From Gemmatimonadota bacterium (GTDB taxonomy: Bacteria; Gemmatimonadota; Gemmatimonadetes; Gemmatimonadales; GWC2-71-9), in the NCBI GenBank assembly GCA_017889745.1, contig JAGGAG010000002.1, forward strand, positions 1 to 44,858: DNA of 44,858 nt, written 5' to 3'. Positions within the stretch are counted from its first letter, which is position 1, and each line of letters starts with the position of its first letter. Below the pieces are notes generated by a model, which did no database searches, was not told where the DNA came from, and saw nothing but the letters and a program-made list of their open reading frames with translations. The position numbers were made by a program, and so were the translations under genes. Shown here one piece after another: positions 8,938-17,153 of the stretch.

Positions 8938-9486
8938 ATGCCATCTACGGGGTTCGTCCTCGGACCCATCGTTCTGCTCACCGTGCTGAGCAGCTCCTGC
9001 ACGCCGAGGCCGGACCAGTCATCAGGAACCGATGAATCCGGCTCGCAGGCTGGAGCCGCCGGGCTGGCCGATTCCGCGCTCCGGAATGCGGAATACCGCA
9101 TCGAGTTCGGCTCGGTGAAACGAGTACGGCTCGTCAATGGCCGATTCGACGATCCGGAAAATCACGTGTCCGCCATTCTCCTTCAGTCGCTGCCGGGCGA
9201 TCTCGATGGGGACGCGGCCGAGGACGCGGTGGTATTGATCGGAAGCAGCGGGAGCGCGAGCGGCTCATTCACGCACATGGTGCCCGTGCTCAACCGCAGA
9301 AGGGTGCAGACTGGCGCCGCGACCCTCCTTGGCGACAGGATCCAGCTTCAGGCCATCTCACTCGGAGACCGCACCGTCGTGATCGAGATGCTTACCCAGG
9401 GCCCGAAGGACCCGATGTGCTGTCCCACGCTGCATGTGCGGCAGAGCTACCGCCTGCAGGGCGACAGCCTCGCAATCCTGCCATGA
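8938..9486 (+). CDS. Putative lipoprotein of unknown function
   Basis: 182 residues. The N-terminus is hydrophobic and ends in LSSSC (Cys21), a plausible lipobox. The mature part contains DLDGDAAEDAVVLIG and a LLGDRIQLQAISLGDRTVVIEML segment, a pattern seen in secreted bacterial proteins with a repeated beta structure and a DxDGDxxxD calcium-type loop. CC in DPMCCPTLHV is unusual. The stop overlaps the ATG of the VOC gene. The function is not recognisable. It may be cotranscribed with the oxidase/RidA genes downstream. Confidence 0.68.
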   Translation: MPSTGFVLGPIVLLTVLSSSCTPRPDQSSGTDESGSQAGAAGLADSALRNAEYRIEFGSVKRVRLVNGRFDDPENHVSAILLQSLPGDLDGDAAEDAVVLIGSSGSASGSFTHMVPVLNRRRVQTGAATLLGDRIQLQAISLGDRTVVIEMLTQGPKDPMCCPTLHVRQSYRLQGDSLAILP

Positions 9487-9902
9487 GCTGGCATCCGTTC
9501 CACTTCGCCTTCTACGTGAAGGACCTCGCCTCCACCCGCCGCTTCTACGTCGGGCTGCTTGGCTGCAGGGAAGGGCGCAGCACCGACGCGTGGGTGGATT
9601 TCGATTTCTTCGGCAGCCAGCTCTCCGCGCATGTCGCGGCGGATGTGCCCCAGCCGCGCTGGACGGGCCAGGTGGATGGGATCACCGTCCCCATGCCGCA
9701 CTTCGGCTGCATCATTCCCTGGGACGACTTCCAGAAGCTGGCCGCGCGCCTCGAGCAGGCCGGCGTCACCTTCATCATCTCCCCGCGGATCCGCTACGCG
9801 GGCCAGCCTGGCGAACAGTCCACGATGTTCCTCCAGGATGAGAGCGGCAACGCCATCGAGATGAAGGCCTTTCGGCACCCGGAACACGTCTTCACGGCGT
9901 GA
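9483..9902 (+). CDS. VOC (glyoxalase/bleomycin-resistance fold) family protein
   Basis: 139 residues. It opens with HPFHFAFYVKDLASTRRFY, the beta-alpha start of vicinal-oxygen-chelate modules, and ends with MFLQDESGNAIEMKAF, the usual closing strand with a glutamate metal ligand. First-strand His (HFAF) and the final Glu are candidate metal ligands, so a metal-dependent dioxygenase, isomerase or lyase is possible. The substrate is not predictable from sequence. Start ATG 9483 overlaps the previous stop (ATGA) and its stop overlaps the next start (GTGA), so it is embedded in a tightly coupled operon with an FAD oxidase. Confidence 0.87.
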   Translation: MSWHPFHFAFYVKDLASTRRFYVGLLGCREGRSTDAWVDFDFFGSQLSAHVAADVPQPRWTGQVDGITVPMPHFGCIIPWDDFQKLAARLEQAGVTFIISPRIRYAGQPGEQSTMFLQDESGNAIEMKAFRHPEHVFTA

Positions 9903-11062
9903 CGCGCACCGCCGACGTCGTGATTGTCGGCGCCGGCGTCATGGGCGCCGCTGTCGCCTGGCACCTGACCACGCTCGGCTGCCGTTCCGTGATCCTTCTC
10001 GACCACGCCCCGGGGCCCGGCACCGGCAGCACCGGGCGCGCCACCGGCGGCTTCCGCACCCAATTCGCCTCGGCCATCAACGTCCGCCTGTCGCTCCTGG
10101 CGCGCGAGAAACTCCGGCGCTTCCACTACGAGACCGGAGGCGACTCCGGCTACCAGCCGGTGGGCTATCTCTTCCTCGCCGCCGACCAGGCCCAGCTCGC
10201 CACGCTGCGCGAGGCCCTCGCGGTGCAGCGCGCCGCCGGACTCACCGAATCGGCGCTGGTATCGGCCGATGACATCGCGCGCATCAATCCCTCGATCGTG
10301 CTCGACGGCATTGCCGGCGGCACCTTTGGCGCCACCGATGGCTACATCCGGCCCCTCGGCATCATGCGGGGCTACCTCGATGCCGCGTTGCGCGAAGGCG
10401 TGCAGGTGGAGTACAACGCCAACCCGATCCAGTTCGAGCTCGCCGGCGATCGCATCGCGTCGGTGACCACTCCGCGCGGCCGCATCGCCGCGGGTCACGT
10501 CGTCAATGCCACCGGCGCCTGGGCCGCCGACGTCGCACGGCTGGCGGGGATCGACCTCCCGGTGACACCGGTGCGCCGGCAGGTGGCGCTCACCGTGCCC
10601 ACCACCGCGTTGCCACCGTCCACGCCAATGACGATCTTCGCGGAAGACGGATTCCATTTCCGCGTGCGCGATGGCCGTGTGCTCCTGCTCTGGCCCACCG
10701 ACACCGCCGGCGCGGATCGGTACGACACGACTTTCGACGCGCGCTGGCTGGACGGCGTCGTGTCCCGCGCGCACCAGCGCGTGCCCGCGCTGCGCGCGGT
10801 GCCGGTCGATCGTGCCGGGAGCTGGTGCGGGCTGTACGAAATGTCGCCCGATCACCACGCTATTCTCGGCGCGGCACCGGGCCTCGACAATTTCTGGCTG
10901 ATTAATGGCTCGTCGGGGCACGGCGTCATGCACGCGCCCGCGCTGGGCCAACTGCTGGCGGAGATGATCGTCACCGGCGGCAGCGTGTCGCTCGATGCGC
11001 ATGCGCTGCGACCCACCCGGTTCCTCGAGGGCGCGCCGAACCCGGCGCCCGTCCTCCTCTAA
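9899..11062 (+). CDS. FAD-dependent amine/amino-acid oxidase (DAO / sarcosine-oxidase-beta-like)
   Basis: 387 residues from a GTG start that overlaps the VOC stop. The N-terminal dinucleotide-binding motif VVIVGAGVMGAAVAWHL begins the protein. GSTGRATGGFRTQF follows, as in the DadA/sarcosine oxidase beta family. The conserved C-terminal NGSSGHGVMHAPALGQLLAE closes the FAD site. The family oxidises secondary amines or D-amino acids to imines, passing electrons to oxygen or a carrier. The precise substrate cannot be read. Its neighbour, a RidA family imine deaminase 19 bases downstream, fits a product-handling role. Confidence 0.9.
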   Translation: MTRTADVVIVGAGVMGAAVAWHLTTLGCRSVILLDHAPGPGTGSTGRATGGFRTQFASAINVRLSLLAREKLRRFHYETGGDSGYQPVGYLFLAADQAQLATLREALAVQRAAGLTESALVSADDIARINPSIVLDGIAGGTFGATDGYIRPLGIMRGYLDAALREGVQVEYNANPIQFELAGDRIASVTTPRGRIAAGHVVNATGAWAADVARLAGIDLPVTPVRRQVALTVPTTALPPSTPMTIFAEDGFHFRVRDGRVLLLWPTDTAGADRYDTTFDARWLDGVVSRAHQRVPALRAVPVDRAGSWCGLYEMSPDHHAILGAAPGLDNFWLINGSSGHGVMHAPALGQLLAEMIVTGGSVSLDAHALRPTRFLEGAPNPAPVLL

Positions 11063-11081
11063 GACGGAGACCGATACGAGC

Positions 11082-11465
11082 ATGCGCCATGTTCACACAC
11101 CCGACGCGCCGCGGCCCGCCGGGCACTACTCCCAGGCCATCGTCCACAGCGGGGTGGTTTATGTGGCGGGCCAGCTGCCCCTCGATCCCACCTGGCCCGA
11201 TGCGCCGCACGGCACGGTGGAAGAGCAGACGCGTCGCGTGCTCCGCAACGTGGAGGCGATCCTGCGAGCGGCGGGCAGCGATCTTGACCACCTGCTCACG
11301 GTGACCGTCTACCTCACCGACGTGGCCCACTGGCCGAGCGTCAACGCGGCATACGCCGAGGTGCTCGGCTCGCACCGGCCGGCCCGCACCGTCGTACCGG
11401 TAGCGGCGCTGCACCACGGTTACCTGGTGGAGATGACGGCAACGGCGGCGGTAAAGGCCGATTGA
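11082..11465 (+). CDS. RidA family enamine/imine deaminase
   Basis: 127 residues, the usual size. RidA proteins hydrolyse reactive 2-enamine/2-imine intermediates released by PLP or flavin enzymes. Visible family hallmarks are PRPAGHYSQAIVHSGVVYVAGQLPLDP at the start (Ser/Gln positions conserved), the helix TRRVLRNVEAILRAAGSDL, VTVYLTD and the SHRPARTVVPVAAL strand with the conserved Arg that binds the substrate carboxylate. The Glu of the final YLVEMTATA is also present. I chose ATG 11082 because upstream in-frame sequence lies in the oxidase gene in another frame. It is probably cotranscribed with the oxidase. Confidence 0.93.
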   Translation: MRHVHTPDAPRPAGHYSQAIVHSGVVYVAGQLPLDPTWPDAPHGTVEEQTRRVLRNVEAILRAAGSDLDHLLTVTVYLTDVAHWPSVNAAYAEVLGSHRPARTVVPVAALHHGYLVEMTATAAVKAD

Positions 11466-11539
11466 CCGCGCGTCACCTTCGCTGAACCTCGCGTCCCGGC
11501 GCACGCGTAGGGGAGGGACCTCCCACTTCCAAGGCTCTC

Positions 11540-12052
11540 ATGCGCCGTGCGCTCGGCATTGCCGTCTTCCTGCCGCTGTTCACCTCGTTCAGCCATGCCC
11601 AGCAGCCCGCGCGCGCCTCGTGCGCCGGCGCGGAGCATCGGCAGTTCGATTTCTGGGCTGGTGACTGGGAGGTGACCGACAGCGCCGGCCGTACGGTGTA
11701 CGGCACCAACCGCGTGAACCGGGAGGAGGGCGGCTGCCTCATCCACGAGAACTGGACCGGCAGCCGCGGCGGGACCGGGCAGAGCCTCAACTTCTTCGAC
11801 CCCATGCAGCAGCAGTGGGAGCAGGTGTGGGTGGGAAGCGATGGCCTGGTCCTGCAGATCACCGGCGGCCTTCGCAGCACCAGTATGGTGCTCGAGGGCG
11901 AGGCCCTGGGGCCGGGTGGGGCGAAAGTGAAGCAGCGCGCCGCGTGGACGCCGCAGCCAGATGGCCGGGTGCGCCAGTTCTGGGAGCAGTCGGTCGATGG
12001 CGGGACCACCTGGACTGTAGCATTCGACGGCTGGTACCGGCGCAAGCCGTGA
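11540..12052 (+). CDS. Secreted DUF1579-like protein
   Basis: 170 residues. The signal peptide ends at SHA/Q (about residue 20). The mature protein has FDFWAGDWEV near its start and repeated W/G-rich strands (ENWTGSRGG, FFDPMQQQWEQVWVG, GTTWTVAFDGWY), the pattern of DUF1579-type lipocalin-like proteins found widely in soil bacteria. No catalytic residues stand out. It is convergent with the AraC-type regulator, with a 42-base gap. Confidence 0.78.
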   Translation: MRRALGIAVFLPLFTSFSHAQQPARASCAGAEHRQFDFWAGDWEVTDSAGRTVYGTNRVNREEGGCLIHENWTGSRGGTGQSLNFFDPMQQQWEQVWVGSDGLVLQITGGLRSTSMVLEGEALGPGGAKVKQRAAWTPQPDGRVRQFWEQSVDGGTTWTVAFDGWYRRKP

Positions 12053-12094
12053 GCACCGGCCGTGCAGCAAAGGGGCACCGGCTCGTCACCCCCG

Positions 12095-12970
12095 TCAGAC
12101 CCGAAGGACATGTGTGCTGCCGGCCCGCTGCAGCGGGTGAAACCGCTCCCAAACGGCGGCGTAGGGTGCAATAAGGAGCGTTACAAATCGTTCCACCGCC
12201 ACCGGAAATGGGAAGCGATGCCTGAACTCGGTTGAGGTGATGCCGAGCAGCGACCGTACGTGGCGGCCGAACGACTGGGGCGAGGAATATTCCAGCCGGT
12301 ACGCCACATCGGCGATCGACAGGCCGGCGTCCTCGAAGAGCTGCGCGGCATGCAGCAGCCGGATGGCGGCGAGATAGCTCTTGGGACTTGGCAGGTCGGC
12401 GCGGGCGAACCGCGACATGAGGGTGCTGGGCCGCACGCCGAGGCGCCTGGAGAGGTTGCGCACCGTGGGCGTGTCGGGGGCGAGGCGGATCATCGCCTCC
12501 AGGAAGATCCGCGTGTCGGGTGTCACGTCGGCGAGAGCCGCCAGCACCGGCCCCTGGATGCGGGCCACGGAACGGGTCACCGGCTGGGTCAGCAGTTCAC
12601 GCAGGTGCGCCCAGCCCGTTGGGGCTGTAACGTCGATGACGCGCTTGACGCCACTGGCGCCGAGCAGGAGCAGGGTCTCGGTGGCACGGGGACCGTGCTG
12701 GGATACGAGGGCCACCGTGGGCACGCTCGGAAATTCGCGGATCAGGTGCGCGACGCCATCCACCTGCTCCGGCCCGCACTGCTGCACCGACAGCAGCACG
12801 GCATCCACCGGACGCTCCCGCACGATGCGGATGGCGTCGGAAATCGACTCCCGGTGGAGGATGGCGAAGCAGCCCGTGCCTGCTGCATCGACACGGGAGC
12901 GCTCGGCGGGGGCAAGAATGGCGGCGACCGTGGGAGAGCCCGCGGCGCTCGTTGGCGCGGCAGCAAGCAT
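12095..12970 (-). CDS. AraC-family regulator with degenerate receiver-like N-terminus
   Basis: 291 residues. The last ~130 carry an AraC-type double helix-turn-helix: LSRRLGVRPSTLMSRF (first HTH) and LSIADVAYRLEYSSPQSFGRHVRS (second HTH, with the common Sxx-F-R spacing). The N-terminal ~120 residues have the alternating beta/alpha rhythm of a receiver domain (AVLLSVQQ, VPTVALVS, GASGVKRVID). The position where the phosphoacceptor Asp should be reads VDAVLLS and no acidic cluster is seen, so it is probably not phosphorylated. What it senses is unknown. The 200-base gap to the large kinase gene upstream is a divergent promoter region, so it could control that gene. Start ATG 12970. Confidence 0.82.
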   Translation of the reverse strand: MLAAAPTSAAGSPTVAAILAPAERSRVDAAGTGCFAILHRESISDAIRIVRERPVDAVLLSVQQCGPEQVDGVAHLIREFPSVPTVALVSQHGPRATETLLLLGASGVKRVIDVTAPTGWAHLRELLTQPVTRSVARIQGPVLAALADVTPDTRIFLEAMIRLAPDTPTVRNLSRRLGVRPSTLMSRFARADLPSPKSYLAAIRLLHAAQLFEDAGLSIADVAYRLEYSSPQSFGRHVRSLLGITSTEFRHRFPFPVAVERFVTLLIAPYAAVWERFHPLQRAGSTHVLRV

Positions 12971-13168
12971 GATGACCCTGGCTGTGAATTGGGGCGGCGA
13001 TAGTGGTCCGCGCCACTCAACCGGGAGTCAAACGGCACGGGGAGCCGCGGGTCGCAGTGACCGCGCAACCTCCCGCGGGGTTCGGGCGTCCAAGGAGTAT
13101 GGAAACCCCAACCGGTCCTGCACCGTGAGGGGCTTTCTCGCCATTCCCCAATGAACGTGGAGCCGCGG

Positions 13169-16100
13169 ATGAGTGATCCCATCGGGCCCGACCTGCGCCA
13201 GCGCCTCCAGCAAGCCCTGGGGACGCAGTACCATCTCGAACGCGAGCTGGGGCGCGGCGGCATGGGAGTCGTGTTCGAGGCCCGCGACAGTACTCTCGAC
13301 CGCCGCGTGGCCATCAAGGTGGTGCACCCCTCGCTGACCCATCACGACGGGATCGTGCGCCGGTTCCTGGCCGAAGCCCGCATGATCGCGAAGTTCCGTC
13401 ACCCCGGCATCGTGGCAGTGCACGCGGCCGGCGAGGCCGACGGCCTGCTCTACTACGTCATGGACCGGGTCGAGGGCGAAACGCTGCGCGACCGCTTGCG
13501 TCGCGAGCCACGACTCAGCGTGGATGACGCGCGGCGCATCACCGCCGACGTGGCCATGGCGCTCGACGCCGCCGCGCGCGCCGGCCTGGTGCATCGCGAC
13601 GTGAAGCCCGAGAACATCCTCATCGATCATGCCTCGGGCCGGCCCATGCTGGTCGACTTCGGCATCGCCCGGGCCATGGCCGCGGAAGCCGAGGGCGACG
13701 AGCCCACAACCGGACGCGGCGTGGCCCTGGGCACCCCGGCGTACATGAGCCCGGAACAGGCGGCCGGCGAAGACGTGGACGCGCGCAGCGACCTCTATTC
13801 GCTCGGCATCGTCGCCTACGAGATGCTCACCGGTGCGCCACCCTTCACCGGGTCGCATCGCGTCGTCATCTCGCGCCACCTCACCGACCGACCCACGCCG
13901 GTCGAGAAGGCGCGGCCCGACAGTCCCGCCGCACTCTCCGGTGCGGTCATGCGCGCACTCGAGAAGCATCCCGACGAGCGGTGGCAGACCGGCGAGGCGT
14001 TGTACTCGGCGCTGAGTGGCGAGGGCGGCGTCGCCCCGCGCCGCGCGCGGAAGCGGCGCATCGCCGTCCTCGCCGGCGCGACCCTCCTGCTGGTGGGTGC
14101 CGTGGCGGTGAGGGCGATGAACCACGACGGCCCGCCGCGCGGCGTCAACCCGCGGCAGTCGATTCTAGTGCTTCCCTTCGCCAACGTCAGGGCCGATTCC
14201 ACCGGCGAGTGGCTGCGCGACGGGAGCGTCAACATGCTCTCGCTTGCGCTCGGGCAGTGGAATGACCTTCAGGTGATCGGCCCCGAGCGGGTTCATGACC
14301 TGATGGAGGCGGCCCGCCTTCGTGACGACGGCGCCGTCGGGCTCGCCGAGGCGCGGCGCCTGGCGCGCAAGGCGGGCGTGTGGACCGTGGTGCTCGGTGA
14401 ATTCGACCGCAGCGGTGACACCCTGCGTCTCGCCGCGCGGGTCATCGACGTGGCCTCCGGCAGGCAGGTGGACCTGGCCCGCGTCGAAGCGCCCGCCGAC
14501 GACGAAGTGCGCCCGCTGTTCGACCAGCTCGCGGCACAGCTGCTGGACATCTCCGGCGCGCCCCAGGGCGAGCGGGTCGGGCTGGCCCAGGCCACCACTC
14601 GCTCGGTCGAGGCATACCGTGCCTATCTCGCGGGCGATGGTGCGCTCAACCACTGGAACCTGCCCGCCGCCGAGGCTTCGCTCCGCAAGGCGATCGCCGC
14701 GGACTCGACGTTCGGGCTCGCGTACTACAAGCTCTCGGTGACCCGCGGCTGGAGGTACGGCGCCGAGGACTCGGTCGGCGCCAATGCCATCGCGCGGGCC
14801 GAGCTCTATGCCAGCCAGCTGCCGGTGCGCGAGCAGACGATGATCCATGCCTACCGCACCTTCATCCAGGGCGCGAATGCCGACGCGCGCCGGCTCTACG
14901 AGGAGCTGCTGGCCAAGAACCCCGGCGACCCCGACGCCTGGTACGGCCTCGGTGATGCCTGGTTCCACGACGACAAACAACCGCTGCCGATGCGGTTCAC
15001 GGCCTCGATGCGCGCCTTCAAGCGCGCGCTGGCCCTCGATCCCGGCTACGCGCTCGCCTTCGAGCACGTGAACTTCATCCTCGGGCGCGCCTCGCGGCCG
15101 AACCCGCAATGGGTGCTCCTTCCCGGCGACTCGATTGCCTTCGTCTATGGCGACAAGGAGCGGCGCGCCGTCGACACTGCGGCCACGGCCCTGGCGGTGA
15201 AGCGGGCGCGCGGCGAGGCGATCCGGCTTGCGCGCGACTGGGCCACCCTGCAGCCCGCCACGGCCAAGGCACATGAGGCGTTGCTCGCGGCCTTGATCGC
15301 GGCGCAGGACTACGACGGTGCCGGCAATGAGGTGGCGCGCTTCCGGGCCGTGATCCCGACGCACCCCGAGCTGCCGTTCGACGACGCTCGCATTCGGTTT
15401 GCCTCGGGCGATGCGCCGCGCGCCGCCCGCCAGCTGGGCGTATCGATCGATTCGCTCACCCCCGAGGACCTGCGGTCGATCTCGGGCGCCACCGACGCGG
15501 CCGAACGGCTCACCATCGCAGCCAACGTGCTCGCCTACCAGGGCAACGTCGGCCAGGCGGCAAAGCTCATCGACCTCGCCAATCGCGTGCGCTTCGGCGA
15601 TCCCGTCCCGGGCACGCCGGAGGCGAACGAACGGGATGCGTGGAACTGGCGGATGCAGGGGGAGCTCTACGCCGCGGTCGGCGTTCCCACCGCCGGCATG
15701 CGGCGCATCTGGCAGAGTGCAGCCGAGGCGAGCCGCTCCGTGCCTCCCGAGAAGCGCGCCAAGCTGCTTGCCGCCGGCGGCGCCGCGGCGGTGGGCCTCC
15801 TCACGTCGGCCACTCCGGATGAATCCGCCGTCACGGAGATGCAGGCCATGGGCGGCGCGGTGCCGGCCAAGGAAGTGCGGGCGCTCATGGCCCTCGAGCA
15901 CAACGACCAGGCCGCTGCGAGGAAGGCGCTGGCCGAGCCCGACTCGATGACGATGTCGATGAAGGGCCCGTCCTACCTCGTGTTCCGCCGGCCGCTCGCA
16001 GCCCAGGCGTACTACCTCCTCGGCGACTACGAGCATGCGCTCAAGCTGCTCGAGGGATTCGACGGCCCCGAGCTCTACGCCGACCAGTTCGACATGCGCT

Positions 16101-16282
16101 GGGGGATCGTCGGGCGTGTGCGCCTCCTCCGCGGTGCCGTCCTCGAGAAGCTCGGCCGCCCCGACGACGCCCGCGAGCAGTACCGGCTGGCACTGGCACA
16201 GTGGACCCAGGCCGACCCTGACTTGCAGGTGTTTGTGCAGGAGGCGCAGCAGAAGCTGGCGCAGCTGCAGGAACGGAGTTGA
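13169..16282 (+). CDS. Receptor serine/threonine kinase with TolB-like and TPR domains
   Basis: 1037 residues. The kinase domain is residues ~20-285: GRGGMGVVFEA, Lys50, H142-R143-D144 in VHRDVKPENI, D163-F164-G165 and SPEQAAG as APE equivalent, so it should be catalytically active. A single membrane helix follows (~298-316). Residues ~330-480 resemble the TolB/FlgO-like extracytoplasmic module (SILVLPFANVRADSTGEWL, then ARRLARKAGVWTVVLGEF). The rest is TPR-like helical repeats. Many kinases with this build are found in Gemmatimonadota and Acidobacteriota; the outward part may gather envelope signals. I prefer ATG 13169 to the ATG at 13151 because GGAG lies at 13159-13162, six bases upstream. 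A heptamer hairpin repeat follows the stop directly. Confidence 0.92.
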   Translation: MSDPIGPDLRQRLQQALGTQYHLERELGRGGMGVVFEARDSTLDRRVAIKVVHPSLTHHDGIVRRFLAEARMIAKFRHPGIVAVHAAGEADGLLYYVMDRVEGETLRDRLRREPRLSVDDARRITADVAMALDAAARAGLVHRDVKPENILIDHASGRPMLVDFGIARAMAAEAEGDEPTTGRGVALGTPAYMSPEQAAGEDVDARSDLYSLGIVAYEMLTGAPPFTGSHRVVISRHLTDRPTPVEKARPDSPAALSGAVMRALEKHPDERWQTGEALYSALSGEGGVAPRRARKRRIAVLAGATLLLVGAVAVRAMNHDGPPRGVNPRQSILVLPFANVRADSTGEWLRDGSVNMLSLALGQWNDLQVIGPERVHDLMEAARLRDDGAVGLAEARRLARKAGVWTVVLGEFDRSGDTLRLAARVIDVASGRQVDLARVEAPADDEVRPLFDQLAAQLLDISGAPQGERVGLAQATTRSVEAYRAYLAGDGALNHWNLPAAEASLRKAIAADSTFGLAYYKLSVTRGWRYGAEDSVGANAIARAELYASQLPVREQTMIHAYRTFIQGANADARRLYEELLAKNPGDPDAWYGLGDAWFHDDKQPLPMRFTASMRAFKRALALDPGYALAFEHVNFILGRASRPNPQWVLLPGDSIAFVYGDKERRAVDTAATALAVKRARGEAIRLARDWATLQPATAKAHEALLAALIAAQDYDGAGNEVARFRAVIPTHPELPFDDARIRFASGDAPRAARQLGVSIDSLTPEDLRSISGATDAAERLTIAANVLAYQGNVGQAAKLIDLANRVRFGDPVPGTPEANERDAWNWRMQGELYAAVGVPTAGMRRIWQSAAEASRSVPPEKRAKLLAAGGAAAVGLLTSATPDESAVTEMQAMGGAVPAKEVRALMALEHNDQAAARKALAEPDSMTMSMKGPSYLVFRRPLAAQAYYLLGDYEHALKLLEGFDGPELYADQFDMRWGIVGRVRLLRGAVLEKLGRPDDAREQYRLALAQWTQADPDLQVFVQEAQQKLAQLQERS

Positions 16283-16288
16283 GAACGA

Positions 16289-16350
16289 CGTCAACGGTGA
16301 ACGGTAAACGGGGCTCCCGTTCACTGTTTACCGCTTACCGTTTACTGTTG
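16289..16350. repeat. Heptamer hairpin element 1 (before rnpB)
   Basis: Left arm has tandem heptamers CGGTGAA (16295-16301) and CGGTAAA (16302-16308). An inner AACGGG (16307-16312) pairs with CCCGTT (16316-16321) across a 3-base loop. The right arm 16316-16350 is longer, reading on the opposite strand as CAGTAAA-CGGTAAG-CGGTAAA-CAGTGAA units. It fills nearly the whole gap between the kinase stop (16282) and the 5' stem of rnpB (about 16354). It probably ends the upstream transcript. See elements at 20918, 26673 and 27696. Confidence 0.85.
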
Positions 16351-16352
16351 TG

Positions 16353-16755
16353 ATGGGTCGGACGTGATGGTCGCGGGTGCTTCGGCACTCGAGGAAAGTC
16401 CGAGCTCCATCGGGTAGACTGCCAGGTAACGCCTGGGCGCCGCAAGGCGACGGACAGGGCAACAGAAAGCAAACCGCCCGGCGCAAGCGCAAGCGAGTGA
16501 CGGGTAAGGGTGAAATGGTGGGGTAAGAGCCCACCGCGCTGCCGGCAACGGGAGCGGCACGGTAACCCCCAGTCGGAGCAAGGCCAAATAAGCGGCGAGG
16601 TGTGACCCACACCGCCCCCCGTCCGGTCCCCTCGGGGATTCGGGCGGTAGCCGCGGGTAGGCTGCTCGAGGCGACCGGCGACGATCGTCCCAGACAGATG
16701 ACCATCCCCAGGGCTCACGCCAGGGGAACAGAACTCGGCTTACGGTCCGACCCAC
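16353..16755 (+). ncRNA. rnpB: RNase P RNA, bacterial type A
   Basis: Catalytic RNA of RNase P, which trims tRNA 5' leaders together with the RnpA protein encoded at 24116-24469. The universally conserved 5' core GAGGAAAGTCCGAGCTCC lies at about 16392-16409, and the partner ACAGAACTCGGCTTACG near the 3' end at about 16728-16744. The P1 helix is visible: TGGGTCGGAC (16354-16363) pairs perfectly with GTCCGACCCA (16745-16754). The interior AGACTGCCAGGTAACGCCTGGG and ACAGGGCAACAGAAAGCAAACC blocks match the usual P10-P11 region. Ends are set from P1. A heptamer hairpin ends 2 bases upstream and a strong terminator follows. Confidence 0.95.
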
Positions 16756-16795
16756 GGCCGCCTCCGGCACTCGTTGCCGGAGGCGGCCGTCCTTT
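16755..16795 (+). terminator. Terminator after rnpB
   Basis: A perfect 15-bp stem, CGGCCGCCTCCGGCA (16755-16769) with TGCCGGAGGCGGCCG (16775-16789) around loop CTCGT, followed by TCCTTT. It begins directly at the base of RNase P RNA helix P1, so it should define the 3' end of the primary transcript. Confidence 0.9.
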
Positions 16796-16816
16796 GTGAC
16801 CCACGACCCGTCGCGC

Positions 16817-16845
16817 TTCCCCGCATACCCGGGGGTGGCTAGAAT
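16817..16845 (+). promoter_or_regulatory. Possible weak promoter for the small gene at 16879
   Basis: TAGAAT (16840-16845) is a good -10 match. TTCCCC at 16817-16822, 17 bases upstream, is a poor -35. It would start transcription about 27 bases before the ATG at 16879. Tentative. Confidence 0.3.
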
Positions 16846-16878
16846 TTCCCCCGTGATGCGCGTTCGCGGAGCAGCGGC

Positions 16879-17112
16879 ATGGCGTCATCGTATCGACCCC
16901 AGGGCGGCGATAAGCCGTATCCACCGCACTGGGAGCAGGTTGCAGAGATCCGCGTCCTCCGGGCCCCCGTTTCCGACTGGGACAGGCTCTCGGTCTGGGG
17001 TGCGGACATGCGGAAGCGCGGCTGGCGGCTGCTCCAGGTCAACAGCGACAGCGGCCAGATCGTGGCGGTATTCGGGAAGTCCCGGCAGGGACGAGCCCAC
17101 GACGTTCCCTGA
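16879..17112 (+). CDS. Small protein of unknown function (77 residues)
   Basis: A short soluble protein with no signal peptide. It contains HWEQVAEIRVLRAP, VWGADMRKRGWRLLQVNSD and QIVAVFGKSRQG. The region reads as a small alpha/beta fold in which a Trp-rich helix is followed by two strands, the pattern of short DUF4177-like proteins; that likeness is weak. GCGGAGCAGCGG just before the ATG can serve as ribosome binding site. It lies between the rnpB terminator and a signal-peptide gene, on the same strand as its neighbours. Unrecognised otherwise. Confidence 0.6.
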   Translation: MASSYRPQGGDKPYPPHWEQVAEIRVLRAPVSDWDRLSVWGADMRKRGWRLLQVNSDSGQIVAVFGKSRQGRAHDVP

Positions 17113-17153
17113 GTGCTCCCCGGGCGGGGCGCGCTCCTTTCTTCGAGGATGAC

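Noticed and set aside
12124..12137. 14-base palindrome CCCGCTGCAGCGGG
   Set aside because: It lies inside the coding end of the AraC-type gene and has no T-run; it is likely a chance effect of GC-rich coding sequence.
13151..13168. ATG 13151 as start of the receptor kinase
   Set aside because: GGAG lies downstream of it and correctly before ATG 13169; nothing precedes 13151 as ribosome binding site.
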